The notes under the pieces: model-generated
Told to the model about the DNA's origin: nothing
Database searches by the model: none
The model's input: only the letters and a program-made list of their open reading frames with translations
DNA from: UBA5543 sp964464965
GTDB taxonomy: Bacteria; Bacteroidota; Bacteroidia; Chitinophagales; Chitinophagaceae
Assembly (NCBI GenBank): GCA_964464965.1
Contig: CAYXHM010000002.1
Coordinates: forward strand, 506,778-570,777
Direction: 5' to 3'
DNA: 64,000 nt
Shown here: piece by piece, positions 16,949 to 24,815 of the stretch
How the letters are laid out: each line of letters starts with the position of its first letter
How positions within the stretch are numbered: position 1 is the stretch's first letter
Made by a program: the position numbers and the translations under genes

Positions 16949-18841
16949 TTATTCCACCTTAACTATTTTAAAAATTCTTGCATCCTTGTTAGTATTCATC
17001 ACTGCCAGGTAATAATACCCGGCTGGCAGTTGTTGTGTTGCAATACTATTCAACCCTTTTTGAAGACTACCGGTAATCATGTCCTGCCCAAGTATATTGA
17101 CTATTTTAAAATGGCTATAGTTTGTAGTATTGTTTATGGCAATGTGAGCATTAAAAGGATTCGGGTATATATTTACTGAAAGCCCGGATATGGCTTTTAT
17201 TGAGGCTGGTATATAAGTTGAGTCAATGTCCTCCATTCTTTTGCCACAGCCAAAACTATCTGTAGCTATTACATAGAAAAAGCCGGTATCAGTCGGGTAG
17301 TAAGTATCCTTATTTTCTCCCGGCAACGGTGTGCCATCAGCTTTATACCACTGATAAGTAGCACAGGTAGGGCAAATACAGGTATAGCCTTTCCCTGTTG
17401 AAGATGCCTGATAAACAGCAGCAGGTATTGGCCTAAGTACAAAGTTGGCTGTATCGCTTGTACCACAAGACGACCCTGTATATGTCACCCAGTATGTGCC
17501 CGGGTTACTAACTGTAATAGTTGGTGTAGTTGCCTTATTACTCCATAGATAACTGGCGGCGTTGGCAGCAGACGCATCTAATACCAAAGATTGACCCTCA
17601 CAAGCTCCTGTATCACGCAGAATTTTAAGCGGGCCTATTTCTACTGATTTGCAAAATGCTTCAGAGCCCATATGTGAGCCCTGATTTATGTACAGGGTCA
17701 TACTTTGTGTACCTGCTGTAGAAAATTTGTGGGAGAATGTATCGTTGTAATATTTAGTTGTGTCATTGCCCGGGAAGGTAATGAGCTTACCATAGCATAA
17801 TGAATTAGAACCGAAGCTTACAATATTTGCATACATGATGGAGTCAACAAAAAAGGTATTAAGCCCGTTTTGCTGTGAAATGCCGGTGGTGGTTGCACTG
17901 GTTGCAATTGGTGTATCAGTTATACTCTTACCGAAATTTAGTTTTATCAATTTTTTATCTTCATTAAGTACAAGAGTTATCAACTGGTCGCAATCTGATA
18001 ATATGCATAAAGATCTGGGTAGTGCCAGAAGGTTGCCGGGATTACCAAGTAATTTACCTGTCGGGGCATTGTTTTTGATGTTGGTTCCAAAATCGTAACG
18101 GGTGATGGTCGCATTAATCAGGCTGGCCACCAGCATATACCAGTTGCCGTTCTCTTTATGTATAGCGAAATTGCAAGGCTGAGACACAGAGCCAACATTA
18201 GGTATAGTTGTAATTATTGGCGTGTTAGATAGTGACGTGCCGAAATCTACTCTCAGAATAGAACCGCTTCGGTCGCCTATAAATGCAATCCATTCATTGT
18301 CGTATTTAGCAAGTCCTACCTGGTGAGGCCAGAACATTTTACTGGGAAAAGTATGTTTTACCGATGTTGGGGCATTAGCCAATGAATTACCGAATGACAG
18401 CATATAAAGGTCACTGCCATTTGCAGTCAACCCATACCAATTGCCACTGGCATCATCTTTTATAATGTCAATACCTTCCAGCTGGCCTGAGGTACCATAT
18501 AGCCCAACAGTAGTTGCGGTATATGAGCCGCTAGGTGTGCCGCTATATGTAAGCCTCTGCATTTTATTGTCCGGGTGGGAGTTTATGAATGTGTACCAGG
18601 TGCCATTGTCATAATTTGTTGATGCGAATGTGGCCTTGTTTGCCGATAAGCCGGTTGTTGAGAATGTACCGGGAGACTGATCGATATTTACCGTATCAGT
18701 TATCCAGGTATAGGTTATTCCATTTTTGACAGATGTAAATGTTATAGGATTCCCCTGGCATGCAGCATTTACAGATGTTATTTGAGCATACATGGGGCTG
18801 GAAACTATCAACAAGGTCATCAAGGTTAATATGTACTTCAT
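16949..18841 (-). CDS. Secreted T9SS type A sorting-domain protein with propeller-like repeats
   Basis: A 630-residue protein. A signal peptide (ending PMYAQ) is followed by a region of about 350 residues containing a recurring strand motif: SFGNSLANAP, DFGTSLSNTP, DFGTNIKNNAP and NFGKSITDTP. This looks like a beta-propeller. Ig/PKD-like segments follow (DASAANAASYLWSN, then TTPTITVSNPGTYWVTY), and the type IX secretion type A C-terminal domain spans about 555-630 (VNIYPNPFNAHIAI, GQDMITG, LPAGYYYL). It is expected to be exported through T9SS and either anchored or released. No catalytic residues are recognisable. Confidence 0.88.
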   Translation of the reverse strand: MKYILTLMTLLIVSSPMYAQITSVNAACQGNPITFTSVKNGITYTWITDTVNIDQSPGTFSTTGLSANKATFASTNYDNGTWYTFINSHPDNKMQRLTYSGTPSGSYTATTVGLYGTSGQLEGIDIIKDDASGNWYGLTANGSDLYMLSFGNSLANAPTSVKHTFPSKMFWPHQVGLAKYDNEWIAFIGDRSGSILRVDFGTSLSNTPIITTIPNVGSVSQPCNFAIHKENGNWYMLVASLINATITRYDFGTNIKNNAPTGKLLGNPGNLLALPRSLCILSDCDQLITLVLNEDKKLIKLNFGKSITDTPIATSATTTGISQQNGLNTFFVDSIMYANIVSFGSNSLCYGKLITFPGNDTTKYYNDTFSHKFSTAGTQSMTLYINQGSHMGSEAFCKSVEIGPLKILRDTGACEGQSLVLDASAANAASYLWSNKATTPTITVSNPGTYWVTYTGSSCGTSDTANFVLRPIPAAVYQASSTGKGYTCICPTCATYQWYKADGTPLPGENKDTYYPTDTGFFYVIATDSFGCGKRMEDIDSTYIPASIKAISGLSVNIYPNPFNAHIAINNTTNYSHFKIVNILGQDMITGSLQKGLNSIATQQLPAGYYYLAVMNTNKDARIFKIVKVE

Positions 18842-18889
18842 AAACAGCGTAATTTTTGTGAAATAGGTGTTTTAGTTAATGTAATTTTA

Positions 18890-18919
18890 TAAAGGTATCA
18901 CATATTGTTAAAAAAGCAA
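18890..18919 (-). promoter_or_regulatory. Candidate promoter for the T9SS-A protein
   Basis: On the minus strand, TTG (complement at 18917-18919), a 19-base spacer and TACCTTTA (complement at 18890-18897) match the Bacteroidota layout TTG-N17-23-TAnnTTTG with one mismatch. They lie about 50 bases upstream of the start codon. Confidence 0.5.
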
Positions 18920-19284
18920 TAACAGGGCGAGATTTAGAACCTACGCATTATTATGTGTTCTATCATCAATGGTAGAGAGGCTTAGAACAGAAGTATTTTT
19001 ACAGGCCGGCGTTATTATTGTTTATATATTTTTATGAAAAGAGCCGCTATATCATTCTGCTACCGGACCTATCCGGAAGGGAAAGAATATTGGATAGAAT
19101 AAAGTAGCAAGGTTTCTCAAAGGACATAATAAATCGCTCTACCTAGCCTGGCAGCACATTGGCACTACAGAATGATGATAAGAAGAGAAATATGAAGTAG
19201 AAAGCCATTCCGGAGATACATATCACCCCCGGTTGTCAGAAAACAACCACAAGTAGTACGTTTACAACCAACGGTAGCGGTACT
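18920..19284. other. Intergenic region without a recognisable gene
   Basis: Within the roughly 500-base gap between the divergent T9SS-A gene and the XRE-pentapeptide gene, this stretch has stops in all frames with no plausible start/ribosome-binding-site combination. I see no tRNA, strong hairpin or repeat. It may hold upstream regulatory sites or decayed sequence. Confidence 0.5.
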
Positions 19285-19319
19285 TTTGCCTGTTCTGCTT
19301 AGGGACGGGTATAACTTTG
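19285..19319 (+). promoter_or_regulatory. Candidate promoter for the XRE-pentapeptide gene
   Basis: TTTG at 19285-19288, a 23-base spacer and a perfect TAACTTTG -7 element at 19312-19319. The start codon at 19342 implies a short leader of about 15 bases. Confidence 0.55.
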
Positions 19320-19341
19320 CAGTATCAAAAAATTAATCAAA

Positions 19342-20259
19342 ATGGATACTAAAGTCATCGGCAGCAAAATTGCCAAAGCAAGAAAAGAAATCAATATGTC
19401 ACAGGCTCAGCTTGCCCAGCTCCTTTTTATCAGTCCGCAGGCAGTAGGCAAGTGGGAGCGCGGGGAATCCATCCCAGACATCCTCACTTTCAACCGCCTT
19501 GCAGAGATACTGGGGGTCGACCTGAACTACTTTTCAGAAAATTTCCAATCGGCAGATAATGAAATACCTATGCAGGACATAGTCAATAATGAACAACCCG
19601 CACGGGATGCTACCAACCGCCAATTGCTCACTAACTTCAGCGGCAGTAACCTGCCGGATACTGATTTTGCAGGTGTTACTGCGCACAAAAGCAAATTCAA
19701 CGGCAGTGCCTTGCGCGGCTCCGACTTTTCAGGTGCAGACCTGACGGGTAGTACCTTTTCAGGCAGCGATGTACAGGGCGCGAATTTTGACGGTACAAAC
19801 CTTACTGACTGTACTTTCACCGCAAATTCCCTGATGGATGCGACTTTCAACAAGACGATACTTGTACGCGCAGAATTCAACGCGTCGGGCCTGGATGGAG
19901 CAAAATTCAGCAATGCAGAGCTTGTAGATGTAAAGCTGGTAAATACCGACCTGAGAAAAACGGCCTTTGAAAACTGTACCTTCCGCGGTGTGGACTTTAA
20001 ACATTCTGACCTGCGGGGCGTAAACATGGAAGGACAGACCTTTATAGACGTGAAATTTGACAAAGCAGGACTAAACGAAACACAGTTTAACAGGGCAGTG
20101 TTCAAAAATGTGTCTTTCCGTCCCCCGCTTGCGCTTACCAATAAATATTACAAAGCCATCAAAACTATCAACTTCCGGGGTGCGACTATGGATAAGCTTA
20201 CCTACGCTGCGCTAAAAGGCATGGGCGCGGACCTGTCAAGAGTCACTGTTACACAGTAA
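19342..20259 (+). CDS. XRE-type HTH regulator fused to a pentapeptide-repeat domain
   Basis: A 305-residue protein. Residues about 6-61 are a Cro/C1-type helix-turn-helix (GSKIAKARKEINMSQAQLAQ, SPQAVGKWERG, then LTFNRLAEILGV). After a short linker, about residues 93-270 contain tandem pentapeptide units of the A(D/N)Lxx kind (GADLTGSTFSG, GANFDGTNLTD, HSDLRGVNMEG), which build a right-handed quadrilateral beta-helix. No signal peptide or membrane segment is present. The helix domain may serve for dimerisation, ligand or protein contact, or DNA mimicry. It has its own promoter and no obvious operon partner. The domain calls are secure, the role unknown. Confidence 0.85.
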   Translation: MDTKVIGSKIAKARKEINMSQAQLAQLLFISPQAVGKWERGESIPDILTFNRLAEILGVDLNYFSENFQSADNEIPMQDIVNNEQPARDATNRQLLTNFSGSNLPDTDFAGVTAHKSKFNGSALRGSDFSGADLTGSTFSGSDVQGANFDGTNLTDCTFTANSLMDATFNKTILVRAEFNASGLDGAKFSNAELVDVKLVNTDLRKTAFENCTFRGVDFKHSDLRGVNMEGQTFIDVKFDKAGLNETQFNRAVFKNVSFRPPLALTNKYYKAIKTINFRGATMDKLTYAALKGMGADLSRVTVTQ

Positions 20260-20277
20260 CTGCTACAATTTTAGTCG

Positions 20278-20289
20278 CCCCTTTAGGGG
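20278..20289. repeat. Small G/C-rich extragenic palindrome
   Basis: CCCC-TTTA-GGGG, followed by a second G run (ATAGGGGG). It lies in the gap after the XRE-pentapeptide gene, has no T tract, and resembles short extragenic palindromes seen in many Bacteroidota genomes. Only one copy was noticed in this window. Confidence 0.35.
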
Positions 20290-20420
20290 GATAGGGGGAA
20301 ACTACTGACACACTGTTGTCGCTAAATGTATCTTGACACAATTCAGGGAATGAAAAGAATACAATAAGCTATCAGCCCCTAACAGTAAATGATTTTTTAT
20401 TTTTGCCCATAAATACTTGT

Positions 20421-20879
20421 ATGAGATCAGAGGCGAAAACTGTAATAGAATATTTAAGCACACTGCCCGAAGAGCGGATAGAGCCGATGGATAAGTTGTA
20501 TAAGGCTATAAAAAAGAACATACCTAAAGGTTTTGCCGAAGGTATAGGATACGGTATGCTGGGCTGGTCGGTACCGCATAGTTTGTATCCGCCGGGCTAT
20601 CATTGCAATCCCGAACAACCACTGCCTTTTATGAGTATAGCCTCACAAAAAAATTTCATAGCAGTTTACCATATGGGCATCTATAGCGACCCTGAATTGC
20701 TGAAATGGTTTACGGATGAATACCAGAAACATTGCAGGCGTAAGCTGGATATAGGTAAAAGCTGTATCCGCTTTAAGTACATGGATGATATCCCGTATGC
20801 ACTGATAGGCGAACTGGCATCGAAAATAACCCCAGAAGAGTGGATTACTATGTATGAAAAGGCGTTGAAAAGAGAATAG
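20421..20879 (+). CDS. DUF1801 domain protein
   Basis: From the ATG at 20421 (an in-frame TTG at 20403 is rejected) it has 152 residues. It shows the YdhG/DUF1801 pattern: YLSTLPEERIEPMDKLYKAI, GFAEGIGYGMLGWSVP, a SQKNFIAVYHMGIY strand, and a C-terminal KSCIRFKYMDDIP before the final helices. DUF1801 proteins adopt an SHS2/YdhG-like small alpha/beta fold. Their function is mostly unknown, with a frataxin-like relation proposed for some members. There is no metal site I can identify. It stands alone, about 100 bases before yjdM. Confidence 0.82.
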   Translation: MRSEAKTVIEYLSTLPEERIEPMDKLYKAIKKNIPKGFAEGIGYGMLGWSVPHSLYPPGYHCNPEQPLPFMSIASQKNFIAVYHMGIYSDPELLKWFTDEYQKHCRRKLDIGKSCIRFKYMDDIPYALIGELASKITPEEWITMYEKALKRE

Positions 20880-20951
20880 ACTCCTGACCAGGTTGCATGC
20901 TAATAAATCTCCTGATTTGCAATTGCCTTTACACAAGTTTATGACTTATGT

Positions 20952-20959
20952 TATCTTTG
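20952..20959 (+). promoter_or_regulatory. Candidate Bacteroidota -7 element
   Basis: TATCTTTG, a perfect TAnnTTTG, 22 bases upstream of the ATG at 20981 of the yjdM-like gene. This also argues against starting that gene at 20948. Confidence 0.5.
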
Positions 20960-20980
20960 CACTCAAATCCCGATATAATA

Positions 20981-21319
20981 ATGGCTGAATTTCCCCCTTG
21001 CCCACAGTGCAAATCAACATTTACCTACGAGATGGACAACCTGCTGGCATGCCCCGAATGCGGCCATGAATGGAACCCCAATGAAGAAGTTATAGCGGAA
21101 GAAGGTTTTGTTGTAAAAGACGCCAATGGGAACATCCTGCAAAACGGCGATAGCGTGGTGACTATTAAAAACCTGCCCGTAAAAGGCTCTGCACAAAGCA
21201 TAAAAGCCGGTACCAAAGTAAGGAACATCCGCCTGGTAGATAGCGACCATAATATAGATTGTAAAATAGACGGCTTCGGCGCTATGGCGCTTAAATCAGA
21301 ATTTGTAAAGAAGGCGTAG
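20981..21319 (+). CDS. yjdM: YjdM/PhnA-family zinc-ribbon protein
   Basis: From the ATG at 20981 it has 112 residues, the family length. The N-terminal zinc ribbon has two Cys pairs (CPQC and CPECGHEW), followed by the conserved C-terminal barrel (VVKDANGNILQNGDSVVTI, GTKVRNIRLVDSDHNIDCKI). It was named after E. coli PhnA (YjdM), historically mis-linked to phosphonate use; the true role is unclear. A start at 20948 would lie inside the likely -7 element and is rejected. Confidence 0.9.
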   Translation: MAEFPPCPQCKSTFTYEMDNLLACPECGHEWNPNEEVIAEEGFVVKDANGNILQNGDSVVTIKNLPVKGSAQSIKAGTKVRNIRLVDSDHNIDCKIDGFGAMALKSEFVKKA

Positions 21320-21349
21320 TATCAACACGAAACTCGTTAGGTGTATATT

Positions 21350-21715
21350 TTACTTGCCTATCACAACCCTCCTATGCTCCCGCCCCCACAGGCGCATTTC
21401 GTTGATGAGGCGCTCCAGCGTACGGCCATGCGGAGTCAGTTCATATTTTACAGTAGTTGGATTTGTTTCCATTTCAGTGCGTTTCACCAGCAGGTTCATT
21501 TCCAGGTCGCGCAGTTCTTTGGTCAGCATCTTGGTGCCTATACCATCCAGAATGCGCATGATGTCCATAAACTGTAACGCACCGCCGCAGTTCAGCGTAG
21601 TGATGAGTTGTATCTTCCACTTTCCGCTCAGTATGGCAATAGTATCCATAGCCGCTATCAGCTCGTCATCTTTGGTACAGCTTATGTCCAGTACTATGGG
21701 TTCCTTTTTTCTCAT
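21350..21715 (-). CDS. HxlR-family winged-helix transcriptional regulator
   Basis: A 121-residue regulator with the HxlR pattern: SCTKDDELIAAMDTIAILSGKW compressed at the N-terminus, the recognition segment around IGTKMLTKELRDLE, the wing (TPHGRTLERLI), and a conserved Cys at residue 13. The Cys position is comparable to the redox- or electrophile-sensing Cys of YodB/HypR-type members. It is divergent from a thioredoxin gene with 138 bases between start codons, and that interval holds an 18-base palindrome. It most likely regulates itself and the thioredoxin in response to thiol or electrophile stress. Confidence 0.88.
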   Translation of the reverse strand: MRKKEPIVLDISCTKDDELIAAMDTIAILSGKWKIQLITTLNCGGALQFMDIMRILDGIGTKMLTKELRDLEMNLLVKRTEMETNPTTVKYELTPHGRTLERLINEMRLWGREHRRVVIGK

Positions 21716-21766
21716 TGCATCCTATTTATGCGCTGTACAAATTTACCGTAAAGCAGGTTGCAAACC

Positions 21767-21784
21767 AGTTCCCTGCAGGAAACT
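21767..21784. promoter_or_regulatory. Candidate operator, imperfect palindrome
   Basis: AGTTCCCTGCAGGAAACT is an 18-base palindrome with a single mismatched pair, midway between the divergent hxlR-type and thioredoxin genes. A GTAAAG/CTTTAC inverted pair (21748-21753 and 21786-21791) lies around it. Size and placement suit a dimeric winged-helix regulator. Confidence 0.4.
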
Positions 21785-21853
21785 ACTTTACAACAGGAAA
21801 GGGTTGAAACATAAGCATATTGTTCAGTCTAATTTTGAACAAAAGAAGAAACA

Positions 21854-22174
21854 ATGTCAGCAACATTTACAGACGCGAATTTCGACAGCCTTGTACTGCA
21901 ATCAGATAAATTATCCATCATAGACTTCTGGGCTACATGGTGCCCGCCGTGCGTTGCGCTGGGGCCAACAATAGATGCACTCGCAAGAGATTTTGAAGGA
22001 CAGGTAAACGTAGGCAAGTTGAATACTGATGAGAACCCGCAGGTGTCAGTAGCTTATGGCGTTAGTAACCTGCCATGTGTGCTGTTCATTCGCAACGGTG
22101 TAGTGGTAGATAAGATGGTAGGTGCAGCCCCAAAGCCCGTGTATGAAAAGAAGGTCCGGCAACTGTTAGGATAG
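21854..22174 (+). CDS. Thioredoxin with a CPPC active site
   Basis: A 106-residue single-domain thioredoxin. The redox motif is WCPPC (Cys30 and Cys33) instead of the usual WCGPC, and the cis-Pro loop reads NLPCVLF, with a third Cys next to the cis-Pro. CPPC changes the redox potential compared with CGPC and is found in some atypical thioredoxins. The protein is cytoplasmic (no signal peptide). It is divergent from an HxlR regulator, which suggests inducible expression under thiol stress instead of a housekeeping role. Confidence 0.92.
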   Translation: MSATFTDANFDSLVLQSDKLSIIDFWATWCPPCVALGPTIDALARDFEGQVNVGKLNTDENPQVSVAYGVSNLPCVLFIRNGVVVDKMVGAAPKPVYEKKVRQLLG

Positions 22175-22188
22175 CTTGTATAATGATA

Positions 22189-23022
22189 CTATTTGCTTTT
22201 TGCAGCAGCGTCTATCATACCCTTCAGCACTTTTATATCCACGTCTTCCAGTTTGTTGATGTACAGGCAACCAACACCTGTCTTGTGTTTGCCTAATTTC
22301 TCCAGGGCATCTGCATGGTCTTTGATATTTACAGTCATGTGCAGTGACAGGTTTGCCTTGCGTGGAGAAAACCCTATCCTGAACCAATCTACTTCCCTGC
22401 CGGTATTCGGGCTTTTATATCGTACATCTCCAAAGCCAATTATAGCGCTGCCCCACATCCTGGGCTCTTCCTTTGTCGCTTTCTTCATCATTTCCAGTAT
22501 GGCAAAGCTGTCTTTACGCTTTGTTTCGTCCGCTATGTTGTTGATGAAGTCCTCCACGCTTGAGGCTGTTGGTTTTGTTTTTATCTCTGCGAGTTTTCCT
22601 TTTTTAGGCGCAGCTTTTTTTGCAGGTTGTTCCAACTCCAGCCACTCCAGTTTGCCTTTACGTTTCACCAGGTTTTTATAATCCCACTGTATCGTCTTAG
22701 ATTTTTTCAGCCATCGTTTCAGGTTAGTGGTGCTTACATCTTTTACGGTTTTATAACGCGCCTCAGCGGCTTTAAATGTACCCTCGGGCAGCAGCTTTGG
22801 TTCTTCAAAAGATTGACCGCTCCAGAACAGCAGGCGCATGCTGTCTTTCAGCTTGCTGTAACCAACTATGGGGTTACCCTCCAAAAACCACACAGGGTGC
22901 CTGTGCCATATTTTACTTTCAGCTTCGGGCAGAGTAGTGCTTATAGTCTCGTGCAGTAAATCTGCTATGGCTTTATCCTCTTCAGATAATGCTTTGTGGT
23001 ATGCCTGGATATCCTTGTTCAT
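22189..23022 (-). CDS. Fused double DUF1801-type protein
   Basis: A 277-residue protein with two YdhG/DUF1801-like units. The N-terminal unit, about residues 1-118, contains IADLLHETISTTLPEAESKI and IVGYSKLKDSMRLLFWSG. It is joined by a Lys/Ala/Pro-rich linker (about 130-150) to a C-terminal unit of about 125 residues (VEDFINNIADETKRKDSF, AIIGFGDVRYK, LSLHMTVNI, then KTGVGCLYINKLEDVD). No signal peptide is present. Both units belong to the same broad superfamily as the 20421 gene nearby. The function is unknown. Confidence 0.72.
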   Translation of the reverse strand: MNKDIQAYHKALSEEDKAIADLLHETISTTLPEAESKIWHRHPVWFLEGNPIVGYSKLKDSMRLLFWSGQSFEEPKLLPEGTFKAAEARYKTVKDVSTTNLKRWLKKSKTIQWDYKNLVKRKGKLEWLELEQPAKKAAPKKGKLAEIKTKPTASSVEDFINNIADETKRKDSFAILEMMKKATKEEPRMWGSAIIGFGDVRYKSPNTGREVDWFRIGFSPRKANLSLHMTVNIKDHADALEKLGKHKTGVGCLYINKLEDVDIKVLKGMIDAAAKSK

Positions 23023-23052
23023 TATTTCGACATGTTAAATACCTTTTTAAAA

Positions 23053-23403
23053 TTATGCACTTTGTCCGAATGTCAACAAATTATTATCAGGATCAAGCAA
23101 CGAAAATTCGCGCTGCCCCCATGGCCTGGTGCCAAGCTGTCCATTCGGGTGAATCAGTACTTTATTATCCAGTAGTGATTGATACAGAGTATCAATATCG
23201 GAAACACGGATATACACCTGGCCATAATTTTCTTTTGTGTCAATATCTTTGAACTTAAAAAAGTGTATTTCTACCTTATCTTTCTTTACCATCAGGTAAT
23301 CATCATATTCACCCTGCAGTTCAAAGCCTAATTGATTGAGGTAATAATTTTTTGTGGCAGTATTATCCCGCATCGGCAGTTTGGGATGGATATGTGTGAG
23401 CAT
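23053..23403 (-). CDS. VOC-fold protein (bleomycin-resistance/glyoxalase superfamily)
   Basis: A 116-residue protein with two beta-alpha-beta-beta-beta modules (HPKLPMRDNTATKNYYLNQL, then VYIRVSDIDTLYQSLL), ending with WGQREFSLLDPDNNLLTFG. The tail motif and size match bleomycin-resistance-like VOC proteins, which usually bind cytotoxic ligands rather than catalyse. The metal-binding Glu/His set of glyoxalases is not clear here. It starts 10 bases after the MORN-like lipoprotein gene and probably shares its transcript. Confidence 0.82.
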   Translation of the reverse strand: MLTHIHPKLPMRDNTATKNYYLNQLGFELQGEYDDYLMVKKDKVEIHFFKFKDIDTKENYGQVYIRVSDIDTLYQSLLDNKVLIHPNGQLGTRPWGQREFSLLDPDNNLLTFGQSA

Positions 23404-23413
23404 GTTATTGCTA

Positions 23414-23977
23414 TTAAATTTTCCCTATTGTTGTATCGTTAATGCTATTGTAAGACTTTAATATTCTGTACCCGTCATCAGTGTTTTCACCTATTTCTTT
23501 TATAAGTCCATTCTCATAATAATAAATCACCTTTCCTAAATCTTTTCCATTTTTTCTTGTCCAGCGTTTTTCAATTGCACCGGATTCGTAAAAGCTATTG
23601 TTTATTCCTTCAAATTCATAATTTATTCTTTCTCCTTCAAATCCAGTACGACCATTAGGGCGAAATTCTCGTACAACACCATTCATTTTCCCCTCTCTCA
23701 AGTAACGGTCAACCCATATGCTTTCATTTTGCCGCCACATTATGTTTTTGCCGTTCTCCTTTCCGTCCTTAAATTCAGTTAGTTCCCTAATTTTTAGGTC
23801 CGGATAAAATTTGAGTAGTATGTAATTGCTATCTGCAGCATTTCGAATAATTGTTAAAGTACTGTCTTCGCTGTTATTTATACTGGAAATATCAATTGAT
23901 AACTTTTCAGTACGGTCCTGATTACATGCCGAAATACACACCAGAAACCCGATAAAGAGTAATGTTGATTTTATCAT
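23414..23977 (-). CDS. Lipoprotein with MORN-like (YwqK-type) repeats
   Basis: A 187-residue protein with a lipoprotein signal peptide and Cys at residue 18 (LVCISAC; the preceding Cys at 14 is less likely). The mature part has the repeating pattern of YwqK/MORN variants: ELTEFKDGKENGKN, RYLREGKMNGVVREF, RPNGRTGFEGERI, SFYESGAIEKRWT and YYYENGLIKEIGE. Such proteins are often called antitoxin YwqK-like, but here the lipid anchor argues for an envelope role. No toxin gene adjoins it. Confidence 0.75.
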   Translation of the reverse strand: MIKSTLLFIGFLVCISACNQDRTEKLSIDISSINNSEDSTLTIIRNAADSNYILLKFYPDLKIRELTEFKDGKENGKNIMWRQNESIWVDRYLREGKMNGVVREFRPNGRTGFEGERINYEFEGINNSFYESGAIEKRWTRKNGKDLGKVIYYYENGLIKEIGENTDDGYRILKSYNSINDTTIGKI

Positions 23978-24038
23978 TACAGAATTACTAAATTAAATAA
24001 CGTTTATACAATTAAGTTAAGATAAAAATTTCATATTT

Positions 24039-24815
24039 CTACAACCTTTCCGCCATACCAATACCAAACAGAGCATAGTCATACACCGCCGGGTCTTGGG
24101 GGTTCATCTCACGCAGGGTGGCGGTTAGTTGCATAGCGTTTTGCCAGTTGCTTTTTTCGTTGTCTATCAGCCCTAGCCTGTGGGCTACACTGGCTACGTG
24201 TACATCCAGCGGGCATACCAGTTGGCTCATGTTTATCTTCTTCCATATACCAAAGTCAACACCCTGCCTGTCTTTGCGCACCATCCAGCGCAGGTACATG
24301 TTAATGCGTTTGCACGCGCTCTTGCGTTGTGGGGTAGAAATATGTTTCCGTGTCCGTTCAGGATGCTCTATTGAGAAGAAATAGTTGTGAAAATGCACCA
24401 GTGCTTGCTCTACCGTTTCTTGCATGTATTTCTTCCCAGGTACAAAAGCATCTTCAAGTGAATCATGCTGCCTGTAATGATATTGCAGGAATTGTATAAA
24501 GTACAGCAGGTCTGTAGCATTGAAAGTGCGGTGGGCAAAACCTAAGAAACCTTTCAGGTCAGTGTCCTTATGGTGCAGGATAAAATCATGCGGTGCATTA
24601 TCCATCCAGCCCATCAGTTTATTACAGCTGTTGATGATGGAGGTACGGTTGCCCCACGCCAGCACCGCGGCAAACAACCCGCTTATTTCTATATCCTGTT
24701 TCCCGGTAAAACGGTGCGGTATAGATATGGGGTCGTCTTTAATAAAAGAAGGCTGGTTGTACAGCCTTCTTTTACTATCCAGTAAGTTTTTTATTTGCGT
24801 TAAACGCTCGTCCAC
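24039..24815 (-). CDS. TIGR02757 family protein
   Basis: A 258-residue cytoplasmic protein of the Bacteroidota-typical TIGR02757 family (HhH/DNA-glycosylase-like helical fold). Diagnostic segments are SIPHRFTGKQDIEISGLFAAV with LAWGNR, LGFAHRTFNATDLLYF, KRINMYLRWMVRKDRQGVDFG, and PLDVHVASVAHRLGL near the C-terminus. The likely role is DNA-related, but no activity is established to my knowledge. It starts at a GTG that overlaps the last base of the cyclophilin TAG stop (24815), so translation is coupled. Confidence 0.86.
   Translation of the reverse strand: MDERLTQIKNLLDSKRRLYNQPSFIKDDPISIPHRFTGKQDIEISGLFAAVLAWGNRTSIINSCNKLMGWMDNAPHDFILHHKDTDLKGFLGFAHRTFNATDLLYFIQFLQYHYRQHDSLEDAFVPGKKYMQETVEQALVHFHNYFFSIEHPERTRKHISTPQRKSACKRINMYLRWMVRKDRQGVDFGIWKKINMSQLVCPLDVHVASVAHRLGLIDNEKSNWQNAMQLTATLREMNPQDPAVYDYALFGIGMAERL

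Noticed and set aside
16790..17179. 129-codon plus-strand open frame after the DUF4783 terminator
   Set aside because: Its 3' half is antisense to the T9SS type A sorting domain, which is clearly coding. No domain features.
23414..23977. Toxin-antitoxin module suggested by the YwqK-like repeats
   Set aside because: The protein is a lipoprotein and neither neighbour resembles a toxin.
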